This document shows, in pieces, positions 56,466 to 64,000 of a stretch of 64,000 nucleotides of DNA (positions within the stretch are counted from its first letter, which is position 1; each line of letters begins with the position of its first letter). The position numbers and the translations under genes were made by a program. Origin of the DNA: Idiomarina sp. MD25a (GTDB taxonomy: Bacteria; Pseudomonadota; Gammaproteobacteria; Enterobacterales; Alteromonadaceae); the NCBI RefSeq assembly GCF_001870515.1, contig NZ_MDGT01000003.1, positions 264,151-328,150 of the forward strand. The letters run 5' to 3'. The notes under the pieces were generated by a model. The model worked only from the letters and a program-made list of their open reading frames with translations. It was not told the DNA's origin and did not search any database.

Positions 56466-57008
56466 TTATTGCTCTTGTTGCTGTTGGTCGTCTTTCGGTT
56501 GCTCTTTCTCGGGTTGCTTATTGGGATTAAAAATCGTGGTAACCCGTTCGCCTGACTCTTTTGAGCCCCTTGCCGAGACATGTTGGTTAGCCAAGTCATA
56601 CACAATGGTATCGCCACGCGACAAACTGCTGCCTTGAGTGATCTGCGCGTTACCTTGTAACTCAATACGTCCTTGACTCTGGAAGTAGGTGATTTGATCG
56701 GCTTGTGCGCTGATTTCAGAGCCATCCTCTAGCAACTGCGTATAGACTGCAGGACGACCGTGCGCAATAAATGTATCTGCTTGGTCTTTGGCTTCACCAC
56801 CGGTCGCTTCCAGGCGGTCCGCCTCAATACGCATTGAGCCCTGAGTTACAATGACATTATCGGTCAACAACAATTTATTGTTCTTGATATCAAAGTGTTC
56901 ATGTCCAGCATTGACCTCGATCGGCTTTTTAAAATCTGCCTCGCCTTGAGCGGCAGCCATTTGGCTCACAGCCGCTAAACTAGCGAGGATTAAAAACCGT
57001 TTTAACAT
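56466..57008 (-). CDS. lptA: LPS transport periplasmic bridge LptA
   Basis: 180 residues. Signal peptide about 1-20 (AAAQ), then an OstA-type beta-jellyroll with KPIEVNAGHEHFDIKNNKLL and GSMRIEADRLEA. The Gln/Lys-rich tail is disordered. It forms the periplasmic bridge between LptC and LptD. The start lies 29 bases inside lptC. Confidence 0.94.
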   Translation of the reverse strand: MLKRFLILASLAAVSQMAAAQGEADFKKPIEVNAGHEHFDIKNNKLLLTDNVIVTQGSMRIEADRLEATGGEAKDQADTFIAHGRPAVYTQLLEDGSEISAQADQITYFQSQGRIELQGNAQITQGSSLSRGDTIVYDLANQHVSARGSKESGERVTTIFNPNKQPEKEQPKDDQQQQEQ

Positions 57009-57540
57009 GACGTTTTAGCTCCATAGTTTCTGCGTACAGGTCGGCGCTCAGACCATGACCTTGCACAGCAATTTGGGGTCCCGAAATAGTGACAGGATAA
57101 TCGGTATTCATGGTTTCTGCCGGTATATCGATGACCAAGTAGTCGGTATTAACACGCTTAATTGAAGTATCAGGCTGTAAGGCCAATATTTCAACGTTGC
57201 GCTCTAAAATAAGTGTTTGATCGTCATATAGCGTGCCTTGCTCTGCACTGACTTGCCATGTAGCTTCGCGCTCATCGGTATAGACTGAGTACACAGGGTT
57301 GGTCAATTCGGTGAGACCAATTTGAATATAATGCGACATGTGCTCGGCAGTGACCTGATGTGCCAAGCGACCGCCCGACTCATACAAACGCGTTTTCAGT
57401 CCCGATGCAGTGAAGTCAGGCGTCATTTTTCGTGATTGCACGTTGGTATCGCCCGCGTCGGAGCGATCAAAGGGGCGCCATAGCAATAGTATGACTGCGC
57501 CAAATAAGATGAGCAGCAGTAGTGCTACGCGACGACTCAC
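56980..57540 (-). CDS. lptC: LPS transport membrane anchor LptC
   Basis: 186 residues (E. coli 191). One N-terminal membrane helix (about 5-22) followed by a periplasmic jellyroll (MTPDFTASGLKTRLYESGG, then WQVSAEQGTLYDD and TDYPVTISGPQIAVQGHGLS). It takes LPS from LptBFG and hands it to LptA. It overlaps kdsC by 4 bases and lptA by 29. Confidence 0.94.
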   Translation of the reverse strand: MSRRVALLLLILFGAVILLLWRPFDRSDAGDTNVQSRKMTPDFTASGLKTRLYESGGRLAHQVTAEHMSHYIQIGLTELTNPVYSVYTDEREATWQVSAEQGTLYDDQTLILERNVEILALQPDTSIKRVNTDYLVIDIPAETMNTDYPVTISGPQIAVQGHGLSADLYAETMELKRHVKTVFNPR

Positions 57541-58109
57541 AAACTCACTCCTTCAACACTGGCGAGTTCGCCGCGGCTTAACAACAGTAAATCGCAGACT
57601 TCACGCACCGCACCAAAGCCACCATGACAGCGGGTGATATATTGCGCAGCCAGCTGTACGGAGGGGTGAGCATCGTGAACCGCAACGCCTAAATTTACAC
57701 GGTTAATGAGTTTGAGATCGGGTACATCATCGCCAACATACGCGACTTGTGAATCACTTAACGCTAATGTTTCAAGCAGGCGCTCGTAGACTTCGACTTT
57801 ATCTTTTACACCTTGGAAGATATGAGTGACGCCTAAGTGCTTCATACGACGTTCAACAATCGTCGACTCGCGGCCAGTGATAACAGCCGCTGGATAACCG
57901 GCATCGGTCCATGCTTTTAAGCCAAAGCCATCGCGGGTGTGGAAAGCTTTCAGTTCTTCACCGCTATTACCTAAATAAATGCGACCGTCTGAAAATACGC
58001 CGTCCACATCTAAAACCAATAATTGGGTTTGCGCGAACTGTTGAAACAAATCCTCGCTAATATCGCCATACCAAGTATTTACGGTTTTCGCAGTACGGTT
58101 ATGAATCAT
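57537..58109 (-). CDS. kdsC: 3-deoxy-D-manno-octulosonate 8-phosphate phosphatase KdsC
   Basis: 190 residues (E. coli 188). HAD-type C0 phosphatase with LLVLDVDGVFSDGRI near residue 31, TGRES and the third motif VAYVGDDVPDLKLI. It removes the phosphate from Kdo-8-phosphate, giving Kdo for lipid A inner core. It starts one base inside the kdsD stop and overlaps lptC by 4 bases. Confidence 0.96.
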   Translation of the reverse strand: MIHNRTAKTVNTWYGDISEDLFQQFAQTQLLVLDVDGVFSDGRIYLGNSGEELKAFHTRDGFGLKAWTDAGYPAAVITGRESTIVERRMKHLGVTHIFQGVKDKVEVYERLLETLALSDSQVAYVGDDVPDLKLINRVNLGVAVHDAHPSVQLAAQYITRCHGGFGAVREVCDLLLLSRGELASVEGVSL

Positions 58110-59086
58110 TAAACCACTCCTGCTTGTAAGAGGTCATGCATATTCATGGCACCGTGCGGCTTGCCATCATGGTCAACAATAATTAAGCCGTTAATTTTAC
58201 GATCTTGCATTAACTTGAGCGCTTGCGCAGCTAACATGTCTTCATGCGCGGTGACGCAGGTGCGTGTCATAAAGTCGGCAATTTTACTCTCGTGCACATC
58301 AACGCGGCTATCGAGAATACGGCGCAAGTCACCGTCGGTAAAAATCCCCGCTAAGCGACCTTGGTCATCAATAATAGAGGTCATGCCCAGGCCTTTGCGC
58401 GAGATTTCTAATAAAGCATCGCGAATTAATGCTGTTTGCTCGACTTTTGGGACGCGATCGCCGGTGTGCATGACATCGCTTAGTCTGAGCAGCAACCGTT
58501 TACCCAGTGAGCCGCCAGGATGCGATAAGGCAAAGTCGTCGGCGGTGAATCCACGCGCGTTCAGTAGCGCGACGGCAAGCGCATCACCCATGACCAGACT
58601 CGCTGTGGTCGATGCTGTCGGTGCTAAGCCGAGTGGACAGGCTTCTTGTTCGACCCGAATACAGACGTGAATATCGGCTAAGGTCGCGAGCGTTGAGTCC
58701 GGATTGCCAGTCATCCCAATGATGGTGACACCTAATCGCTTCATGACGGGCACGATATTTAAAATTTCGCCTGTTTCGCCACTATTCGATATGGCGATGA
58801 CGATATCGCTGTCGGTGACCATGCCAAGGTCGCCGTGACTGGCTTCCCCAGGGTGTACGAAAAATGCCGGTGAACCCGTTGAAGCAAGTGTTGCTGCAAT
58901 TTTTCCACCAATGTGACCCGATTTTCCCATACCGGTCACTATAATGCGTCCTTTGCAATCGAACATCGCCTGACACGCGCGATTAAAATTATCGTCGAGA
59001 AAGGCCTTTAAACCTTCGATAGCATCGCGCTCGATATCGATTACATCACGAGCAAGCGTACAAAAGTCGTGGGTGATTTGCTTCAT
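58109..59086 (-). CDS. kdsD: Arabinose-5-phosphate isomerase KdsD
   Basis: 325 residues (E. coli 328). An SIS sugar-isomerase domain (about 40-175, with VTGMGKSGHIGGKIAATLAS and SNSGETGEI) is followed by two CBS domains (about 205-320). It turns ribulose 5-phosphate into arabinose 5-phosphate, the first step to Kdo. It is the first gene of the minus-strand kds-lpt-rpoN cluster. In E. coli yrbG lies upstream; here a TetR gene stands there instead. Confidence 0.97.
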   Translation of the reverse strand: MKQITHDFCTLARDVIDIERDAIEGLKAFLDDNFNRACQAMFDCKGRIIVTGMGKSGHIGGKIAATLASTGSPAFFVHPGEASHGDLGMVTDSDIVIAISNSGETGEILNIVPVMKRLGVTIIGMTGNPDSTLATLADIHVCIRVEQEACPLGLAPTASTTASLVMGDALAVALLNARGFTADDFALSHPGGSLGKRLLLRLSDVMHTGDRVPKVEQTALIRDALLEISRKGLGMTSIIDDQGRLAGIFTDGDLRRILDSRVDVHESKIADFMTRTCVTAHEDMLAAQALKLMQDRKINGLIIVDHDGKPHGAMNMHDLLQAGVV

Positions 59087-59168
59087 TACTCACCTAAAAA
59101 ACTGAAAACCTGCGCCTAATGATACGTCAATATGACGGTGGCTGCCTACCGTATTTGTCTCTGTAAGA

Positions 59169-59224
59169 TTGCGAATGTCACAAATTTGAATTACTATACC
59201 AACTAGACGGTTTAGTAATAAACC
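59169..59224 (+). promoter_or_regulatory. Promoter and palindromic operators before the TetR gene
   Basis: TTGCGA (59169-59174) and TACTAT (59192-59197) with a 17-bp spacer form a sigma-70-like promoter. Just downstream lies ACTAGACGGTTTAGT (59202-59216), a near-palindrome of arms CTAGAC/GTTTAG around one base, and overlapping it GGTTTA-GTAA-TAAACC (59209-59224), a perfect inverted repeat. Such sites are typical TetR-family operators, so self-repression is inferred. Confidence 0.65.
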
Positions 59225-59250
59225 AAATTTATGTCATTGAGTGAGTTGTT

Positions 59251-59811
59251 ATGTGCGCAAAAAAATGTGCAGGTCGTCCGAGCAACAGAGACGTTATTTT
59301 AGATGCTGCTGAGCAATTAGTCGCGTCTGAAGGGGCGGCTCGTCTTACGTTTGATGCATTGGGTCAAGCAACCAGTATCAGTAAGGGTGGACTGCTATAT
59401 CACTTTGCCAGTAAAGACAAATTACTCGAAGCGATGCTTGAGCGCATGGTGGCGCGAAATAGTGATTTAAAAGATGCTTTTATGGTGGAGTTCGAGGGTG
59501 ATCCTAACCAAGAACTAAAAAGTATTTTGCTGGCGTCGTTAAATAGTGATGCGGAATGCGCACAGTTGAGTTCTGGTTTGCTGGCAGCCGCTGCGAATAA
59601 CCCAGAATTGCTGGCGCCGATGACGGCTCATGTACAACAGACCTTTCAATCTCTTGAACAATTTAGCCGCGATCCGATGCTAGCCAAGGTACTGTTTTTC
59701 GCGGTGCATGGGGCTCGATTATTCGAGCAATTACAATTGTGTGAGCATTGCCAAGGTGACCGCAAAGCCTTTGCGGACAAGTTGTTGGCGATGATCGATC
59801 AACAAAACTGA
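59251..59811 (+). CDS. TetR-family transcriptional regulator
   Basis: 186 residues. The N-terminal helix-turn-helix domain (about 9-60) reads RDVILDAAEQLVASEGAARL and SISKGGLLYHFASKDKLLEA, a classic TetR/AcrR pattern. The C-terminal ligand-binding part is a helical bundle with two cysteines (LCEHCQGD). The ligand and regulon are unknown. It lies between divergent kdsD and mlaF, 90 bases before mlaF, with a palindromic operator on its own promoter, so control of itself and perhaps of the mla or kds genes is possible. Confidence 0.9.
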   Translation: MCAKKCAGRPSNRDVILDAAEQLVASEGAARLTFDALGQATSISKGGLLYHFASKDKLLEAMLERMVARNSDLKDAFMVEFEGDPNQELKSILLASLNSDAECAQLSSGLLAAAANNPELLAPMTAHVQQTFQSLEQFSRDPMLAKVLFFAVHGARLFEQLQLCEHCQGDRKAFADKLLAMIDQQN

Positions 59812-59812
59812 T

Positions 59813-59830
59813 ATGTTTTGCAACATTTTT
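59813..59830 (+). terminator. Weak terminator after the TetR gene
   Basis: ATGTT (59813-59817) pairs with AACAT (59822-59826) around TTGC, followed by four more T residues. The stem is short and AT-rich, so readthrough into mla is likely. Confidence 0.35.
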
Positions 59831-59834
59831 ACAG

Positions 59835-59872
59835 TTACGTTTTAGACCAACGCCCTCTAGAATGGGTATTCT
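59835..59872 (+). promoter_or_regulatory. Candidate mla promoter with an inverted repeat
   Basis: TTACGT (59835-59840) and TAGAAT (59858-59863) are 17 bases apart, 39 bases before the mlaF GTG. AGAAT-GGGT-ATTCT (59859-59872) is a perfect 5-bp inverted repeat covering the -10; it is unlike the TetR operator. Confidence 0.45.
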
Positions 59873-59901
59873 GAAACAAATAGCGCGTTAGGGACAGATA
59901 A

Positions 59902-60705
59902 GTGGATAACTTTGTTGCTTTAAAAGATGTGCATTTTTCGCACGGCCAACGCACCATTTATGACGGCCTTTCACTGACTGTACCGAAGGGCAAGATCGTC
60001 GCGGTTATGGGGCCCAGTGGCATTGGTAAAACAACATTATTGCGCTTAATAGGCGGGCAACTTCGACCGTCATCGGGCTCAATCAAGGTGGCTGATGAAG
60101 AGGTCACTCAGCTTTCGCGCAAGGCGCTTTATGAGTTGCGTAAGCGAATGAGTATGTTGTTTCAAAGCGGTGCGCTATTTACCGATATGAGTGTTTTTGA
60201 CAATGTTGCGTTTCCACTGCGTGAGCACACCGAGCTCACCGAAGAAGTGATTCGCAGTATCGTATTGATGAAACTCGAAGCCGTGGGCTTGCGTGGTGCG
60301 CGTGACTTAATGCCAGCGGAATTATCGGGTGGCATGGCGCGACGTGCGGCACTCGCACGGGCAATCGCGCTTGATCCCGACTTGATTATGTACGACGAAC
60401 CGTTCGCCGGCCAAGATCCGATTTCAATGGGCGTTATTGTTAAGTTAATTCGCTCGCTCAATGAATCGCTAGGGCTGACGTCTATCGTTGTCTCGCACGA
60501 CGTGGGTGAAGTGCTCTCTATTGCCGACTACGCTTATATTATTGCCGATAAGAAAGTGGTTGCTGAAGGTACACCGGCTGAACTTGAGAATAACGACAAA
60601 GCCATTGTACGTCAGTTCTTACAAGGCGAAGCCGATGGTCCAGTTAAATTCCATTACACCGAGGACGACTTCGCTATGGATTTGATGGGAGAAGCGCATG
60701 GATAG
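59902..60705 (+). CDS. mlaF: Phospholipid ABC transporter ATPase MlaF
   Basis: 267 residues (E. coli 269), GTG start. Walker [17 protein letters not shown], signature [14 protein letters not shown], Walker [14 protein letters not shown] and H-loop VSHDVGEV are present. It powers the MlaFEDB complex, which moves phospholipids between inner membrane and the periplasmic MlaC carrier to keep outer-membrane asymmetry. It overlaps mlaE by 8 bases. Confidence 0.97.
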   Translation: MDNFVALKDVHFSHGQRTIYDGLSLTVPKGKIVAVMGPSGIGKTTLLRLIGGQLRPSSGSIKVADEEVTQLSRKALYELRKRMSMLFQSGALFTDMSVFDNVAFPLREHTELTEEVIRSIVLMKLEAVGLRGARDLMPAELSGGMARRAALARAIALDPDLIMYDEPFAGQDPISMGVIVKLIRSLNESLGLTSIVVSHDVGEVLSIADYAYIIADKKVVAEGTPAELENNDKAIVRQFLQGEADGPVKFHYTEDDFAMDLMGEAHG

Positions 60706-61474
60706 TTTAGCGCGCTTAGGTGCGACAGTAACGGATGCGGTTGCCGGTATTGGGCGGGCGCTTGCTATGTTACTCGGCGCGATTATAGGCAAGCCGACAC
60801 CGCGTAAGTCATGGCCACTGTTTGTGCAGCAGATGTATGTGGTCGGTGTCTTATCACTCATAATTATCGTTGTTAGTGGCTTGTTTATCGGTATGGTGCT
60901 GGGCTTGCAGGGTTACACCATATTGGTTGACTACGGTGCAGAACAGAGCTTGGGACCGATGGTGGCGCTGTCGTTGTTGCGCGAGTTAGGGCCCGTGGTA
61001 ACCGCATTACTATTCGCAGGTCGTGCGGGTTCGGCATTAACTGCGGAAATTGGCTTAATGAAAGCAACTGAGCAGTTATCGAGTCTCGAAATGATGGCGG
61101 TTGATCCGTTACGCCGCGTTGTGGCCCCGCGTTTTTGGGCAGGTTTTGTCAGTATGCCATTGTTAGCACTGATTTTTTCTGCTGTAGGTATTTACGGTGG
61201 TTACTTAGTTGGCTCGGGTTGGTTAGGTGTTGATGAAGGCGCATTTTGGTCGGTGATGCAATCAGCGGTTGATTGGCGCGACGATTTAATGAACGGGATC
61301 ATTAAATCACTCGTATTTGCTTTTGTGGTGACGTGGATCGCGCTCTACAAAGGTTATCGGTGTGAACCGACTTCAGCGGGTATTAGCAAAGCAACCACGT
61401 CGACCGTGGTCACCGCTTCGCTCGCTATTTTAGGACTCGATTTTATTCTTACAGCATTGATGTTTGGCGGGTAA
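60698..61474 (+). CDS. mlaE: Phospholipid ABC transporter permease MlaE
   Basis: 258 residues (E. coli 260) with about five membrane helices. Family motifs include [38 protein letters not shown] and the C-terminal [20 protein letters not shown]. It is the dimeric membrane core of the Mla complex. It overlaps mlaF and lies 5 bases before mlaD. Confidence 0.97.
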   Translation: MDSLARLGATVTDAVAGIGRALAMLLGAIIGKPTPRKSWPLFVQQMYVVGVLSLIIIVVSGLFIGMVLGLQGYTILVDYGAEQSLGPMVALSLLRELGPVVTALLFAGRAGSALTAEIGLMKATEQLSSLEMMAVDPLRRVVAPRFWAGFVSMPLLALIFSAVGIYGGYLVGSGWLGVDEGAFWSVMQSAVDWRDDLMNGIIKSLVFAFVVTWIALYKGYRCEPTSAGISKATTSTVVTASLAILGLDFILTALMFGG

Positions 61475-61479
61475 AAACC

Positions 61480-61947
61480 ATGGAATCACGGAAATCACAT
61501 ATTTTTGTTGGCTTGTTTGTTGTTGTAGGGGTTTTAGCACTGTTGTTTATTGCGTTACGCGCAGCAAGCGGCAGCACTGTGACCGCAGGCGAGACATATA
61601 CACTGTATGCCAAATTCGACAATATCGGCAGTCTCAAAGTGCGTTCACCAGTGAAGGTCGGCGGGGTTGTTGTTGGTCGTGTTACTGAAATCTCGCTCGC
61701 AGGTGAATATTATGAGCCGTTAGTCGAGATGGAGATCAGTAAAGATTACGATAAGTTCTCTGAGACCAGTAGTTTGTCGGTGTTGACGGCGGGGCTTCTC
61801 GGCGAACAATACCTGGGTCTGCAACCGGGCTTTATCGACGATACAGTGGGCACTTTAGAAGATGGCGACACGATTTCGGATACTAAGTCGGCGTTGGTGT
61901 TGGAACAGTTGATTGGTCAATTCTTGTTTAGCCAAGGCGAAAATTAA
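61480..61947 (+). CDS. mlaD: Phospholipid-binding MCE protein MlaD
   Basis: 155 residues, shorter than E. coli MlaD (183) at the C-terminus. One membrane helix (about 7-28) and one MCE domain (about 38-118, with YAKFDNIGSLKVRSPVKVGG and LLGEQYLGLQPG). It forms the hexameric periplasmic ring of the Mla complex that takes lipids from or to MlaC. Confidence 0.96.
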   Translation: MESRKSHIFVGLFVVVGVLALLFIALRAASGSTVTAGETYTLYAKFDNIGSLKVRSPVKVGGVVVGRVTEISLAGEYYEPLVEMEISKDYDKFSETSSLSVLTAGLLGEQYLGLQPGFIDDTVGTLEDGDTISDTKSALVLEQLIGQFLFSQGEN

Positions 61948-61962
61948 CCTAGGAGTGGTATT

Positions 61963-62619
61963 ATGAAAGTTTTTTTAACGCTTGTAATGAGCGCTTTTCT
62001 GGCCGTTAGTAGTGCCTCGGCGGAAATTATCAAGGAAGAGAACCCATACACGCTGTTGAAGAAAGTAGCGGACCAGACGTTTGATCGTATTGGAGAAGAT
62101 CGTAATAAAATTAGCGAAGACCCGAACTATCTAAAAACCATCGTTAAAGATGAGTTGATGCCTTACGTTGATAATATTTACGCCAGCAAAAAGGTCTTAG
62201 GTCGCTATTTTAAAGATACCGATGAAAAGCAACGTCAGGCATTTTACAAAGCATTTACAGATTACATCGTTGCAACCTATGCCCGTGCTTTTACACAATA
62301 TGATGAGTCAAAGCACGAAGTAGAATTTCTACAGCATCCTAAAGTAGGTCCTGAAGACAAAGTAGTGGTGGTCGAAACGCGCGTTAAAGAAGCAGGTCGC
62401 CCGCCGATTCGTCTCGATTTTAAAGTGCGTTACGACAGTAATGCCGATGTTTGGAAAGCCTACGACCTCGTCGTTGAAGGTGTGAGCTTGTTGAATAGTA
62501 AGCAAAGCGAGATCGCTGCCGTAATTCGTTCACGCGGCATCGAAGGAACCATTGCGTTACTCGAAGATAAAGCCAACCAACCCATTAAATTGGACGATAA
62601 AGTCGACGTTCCGTCTTAA
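61963..62619 (+). CDS. mlaC: Periplasmic phospholipid carrier MlaC
   Basis: 218 residues (E. coli 211). Signal peptide about 1-20 (ASA before E21), then the Tol-Tol-Ttg2-like fold with NPYTLLKKVADQTFDRI and VVEGVSLLNSKQSEI. It ferries phospholipid across the periplasm between MlaA in the outer membrane and MlaD. AGGAG lies before the ATG. Confidence 0.95.
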   Translation: MKVFLTLVMSAFLAVSSASAEIIKEENPYTLLKKVADQTFDRIGEDRNKISEDPNYLKTIVKDELMPYVDNIYASKKVLGRYFKDTDEKQRQAFYKAFTDYIVATYARAFTQYDESKHEVEFLQHPKVGPEDKVVVVETRVKEAGRPPIRLDFKVRYDSNADVWKAYDLVVEGVSLLNSKQSEIAAVIRSRGIEGTIALLEDKANQPIKLDDKVDVPS

Positions 62620-62628
62620 GGATGCCGC

Positions 62629-62931
62629 ATGAGTCAGGCTCAGATGAACTTTAAGCTCGCTGATGACGGTACGCTGTCATTAGCAGGTTCGCTAACGCGA
62701 AGTGCAATTCCTGCGCAATGGAATTCATTAAATCAGTTGCTGAAGGAAAAGTCCGTTAAGCAGGTGGATGTTGCAAAGGTAAAGTTAATTGATACCGCAG
62801 GTGTTGCTGTACTCCTCGAAGTCATAAAACACAATCGGGATGCAGTTCCCTTGCCATGTGAAGGCGCGTCAGAACAATTGCGGCAAATCGTCACTGTGAG
62901 TGGCGTAGACCATCTACTTTCGTTAAGCTAA
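62629..62931 (+). CDS. mlaB: STAS-domain protein MlaB
   Basis: 100 residues, a single STAS domain with KLIDTAGVAVLLEV near residue 52. It binds MlaF on the cytoplasmic side and is needed for stable, active transporter. It lies 9 bases after mlaC. Confidence 0.93.
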   Translation: MSQAQMNFKLADDGTLSLAGSLTRSAIPAQWNSLNQLLKEKSVKQVDVAKVKLIDTAGVAVLLEVIKHNRDAVPLPCEGASEQLRQIVTVSGVDHLLSLS

Positions 62932-62968
62932 CGACTTTCATTTTTCAGCTAACTGGTGTGGATAAAAT

Positions 62969-64000
<1,032 letters not shown>

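Overview
The window is a gene-dense stretch of a gammaproteobacterial chromosome. The complete MSHA type IV pilus locus, the mreBCD-maf-rng-yhdP-tldD order, and the lpt/rpoN/ptsN cluster facing mla-murA all point to a marine Alteromonadales-type bacterium, most like Idiomarina and relatives; this placement is inferred from gene content and order. No rRNA, tRNA, insertion sequence, prophage or CRISPR array was seen. No gap between genes exceeds about 200 bases. Most of the window is core genome; the accessory flavour comes from the pilus adhesin, sensory proteins and regulators.

Region 1 (1-7.5 kb): the tail of an EF-Tu gene and its terminator; an orphan periplasmic solute-binding protein; then a minus-strand group uvrA, acyl-CoA thioesterase and glutaminase. 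Divergent from uvrA are a YajR-like MFS transporter and ssb, whose linker is coded by a small tandem repeat.

Region 2 (7.5-17.4 kb): a MarR/SlyA regulator, a HlyD adaptor and a DUF2955 membrane protein form an efflux-type operon behind two SlyA-like palindromes. Next come a PAS-GGDEF-EAL protein with a degenerate GGDEF motif, adenosine deaminase (minus strand), thymidine kinase, dihydroorotase, and a CHASE3-type chemoreceptor behind a sigma-28-like promoter.

Region 3 (17.5-36.3 kb): the MSHA locus in the order mshI, I2, J, K, L, M, N, E, G, F (assembly platform, secretin, ATPases) followed by mshB, A, C, D, O, P, Q (pilins and a 1867-residue tip/adhesin candidate). Junctions are mostly overlapping. 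mshH is absent from its usual upstream place. MshE carries c-di-GMP-type N-terminal repeats.

Region 4 (36.5-51 kb): an exported coiled-coil/PEGA/SUMF1-like protein that lacks the formylglycine-generating cysteines lies directly before mreB, mreC, mreD, maf, rng, yhdP, a nitrilase-family amidase and tldD; yjgA is convergent and pmbA follows. This links cell-shape, RNA processing, envelope lipid transport and the TldD/PmbA protease pair.

Region 5 (51-59.1 kb, minus strand): kdsD, kdsC, lptC, lptA, lptB, rpoN, hpf, ptsN, rapZ, npr and mgtE: Kdo synthesis and LPS export coupled to sigma-54, ribosome hibernation and the nitrogen PTS.

Region 6 (59.2-64 kb, plus strand): a TetR regulator with its own palindromic operator, then mlaFEDCB, ibaG and the start of murA, which runs off the right edge. 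RNA-level structures worth testing include a perfect 10-bp hairpin early in mreC, hairpins after mshA, and a hairpin covering the murA ribosome binding site.
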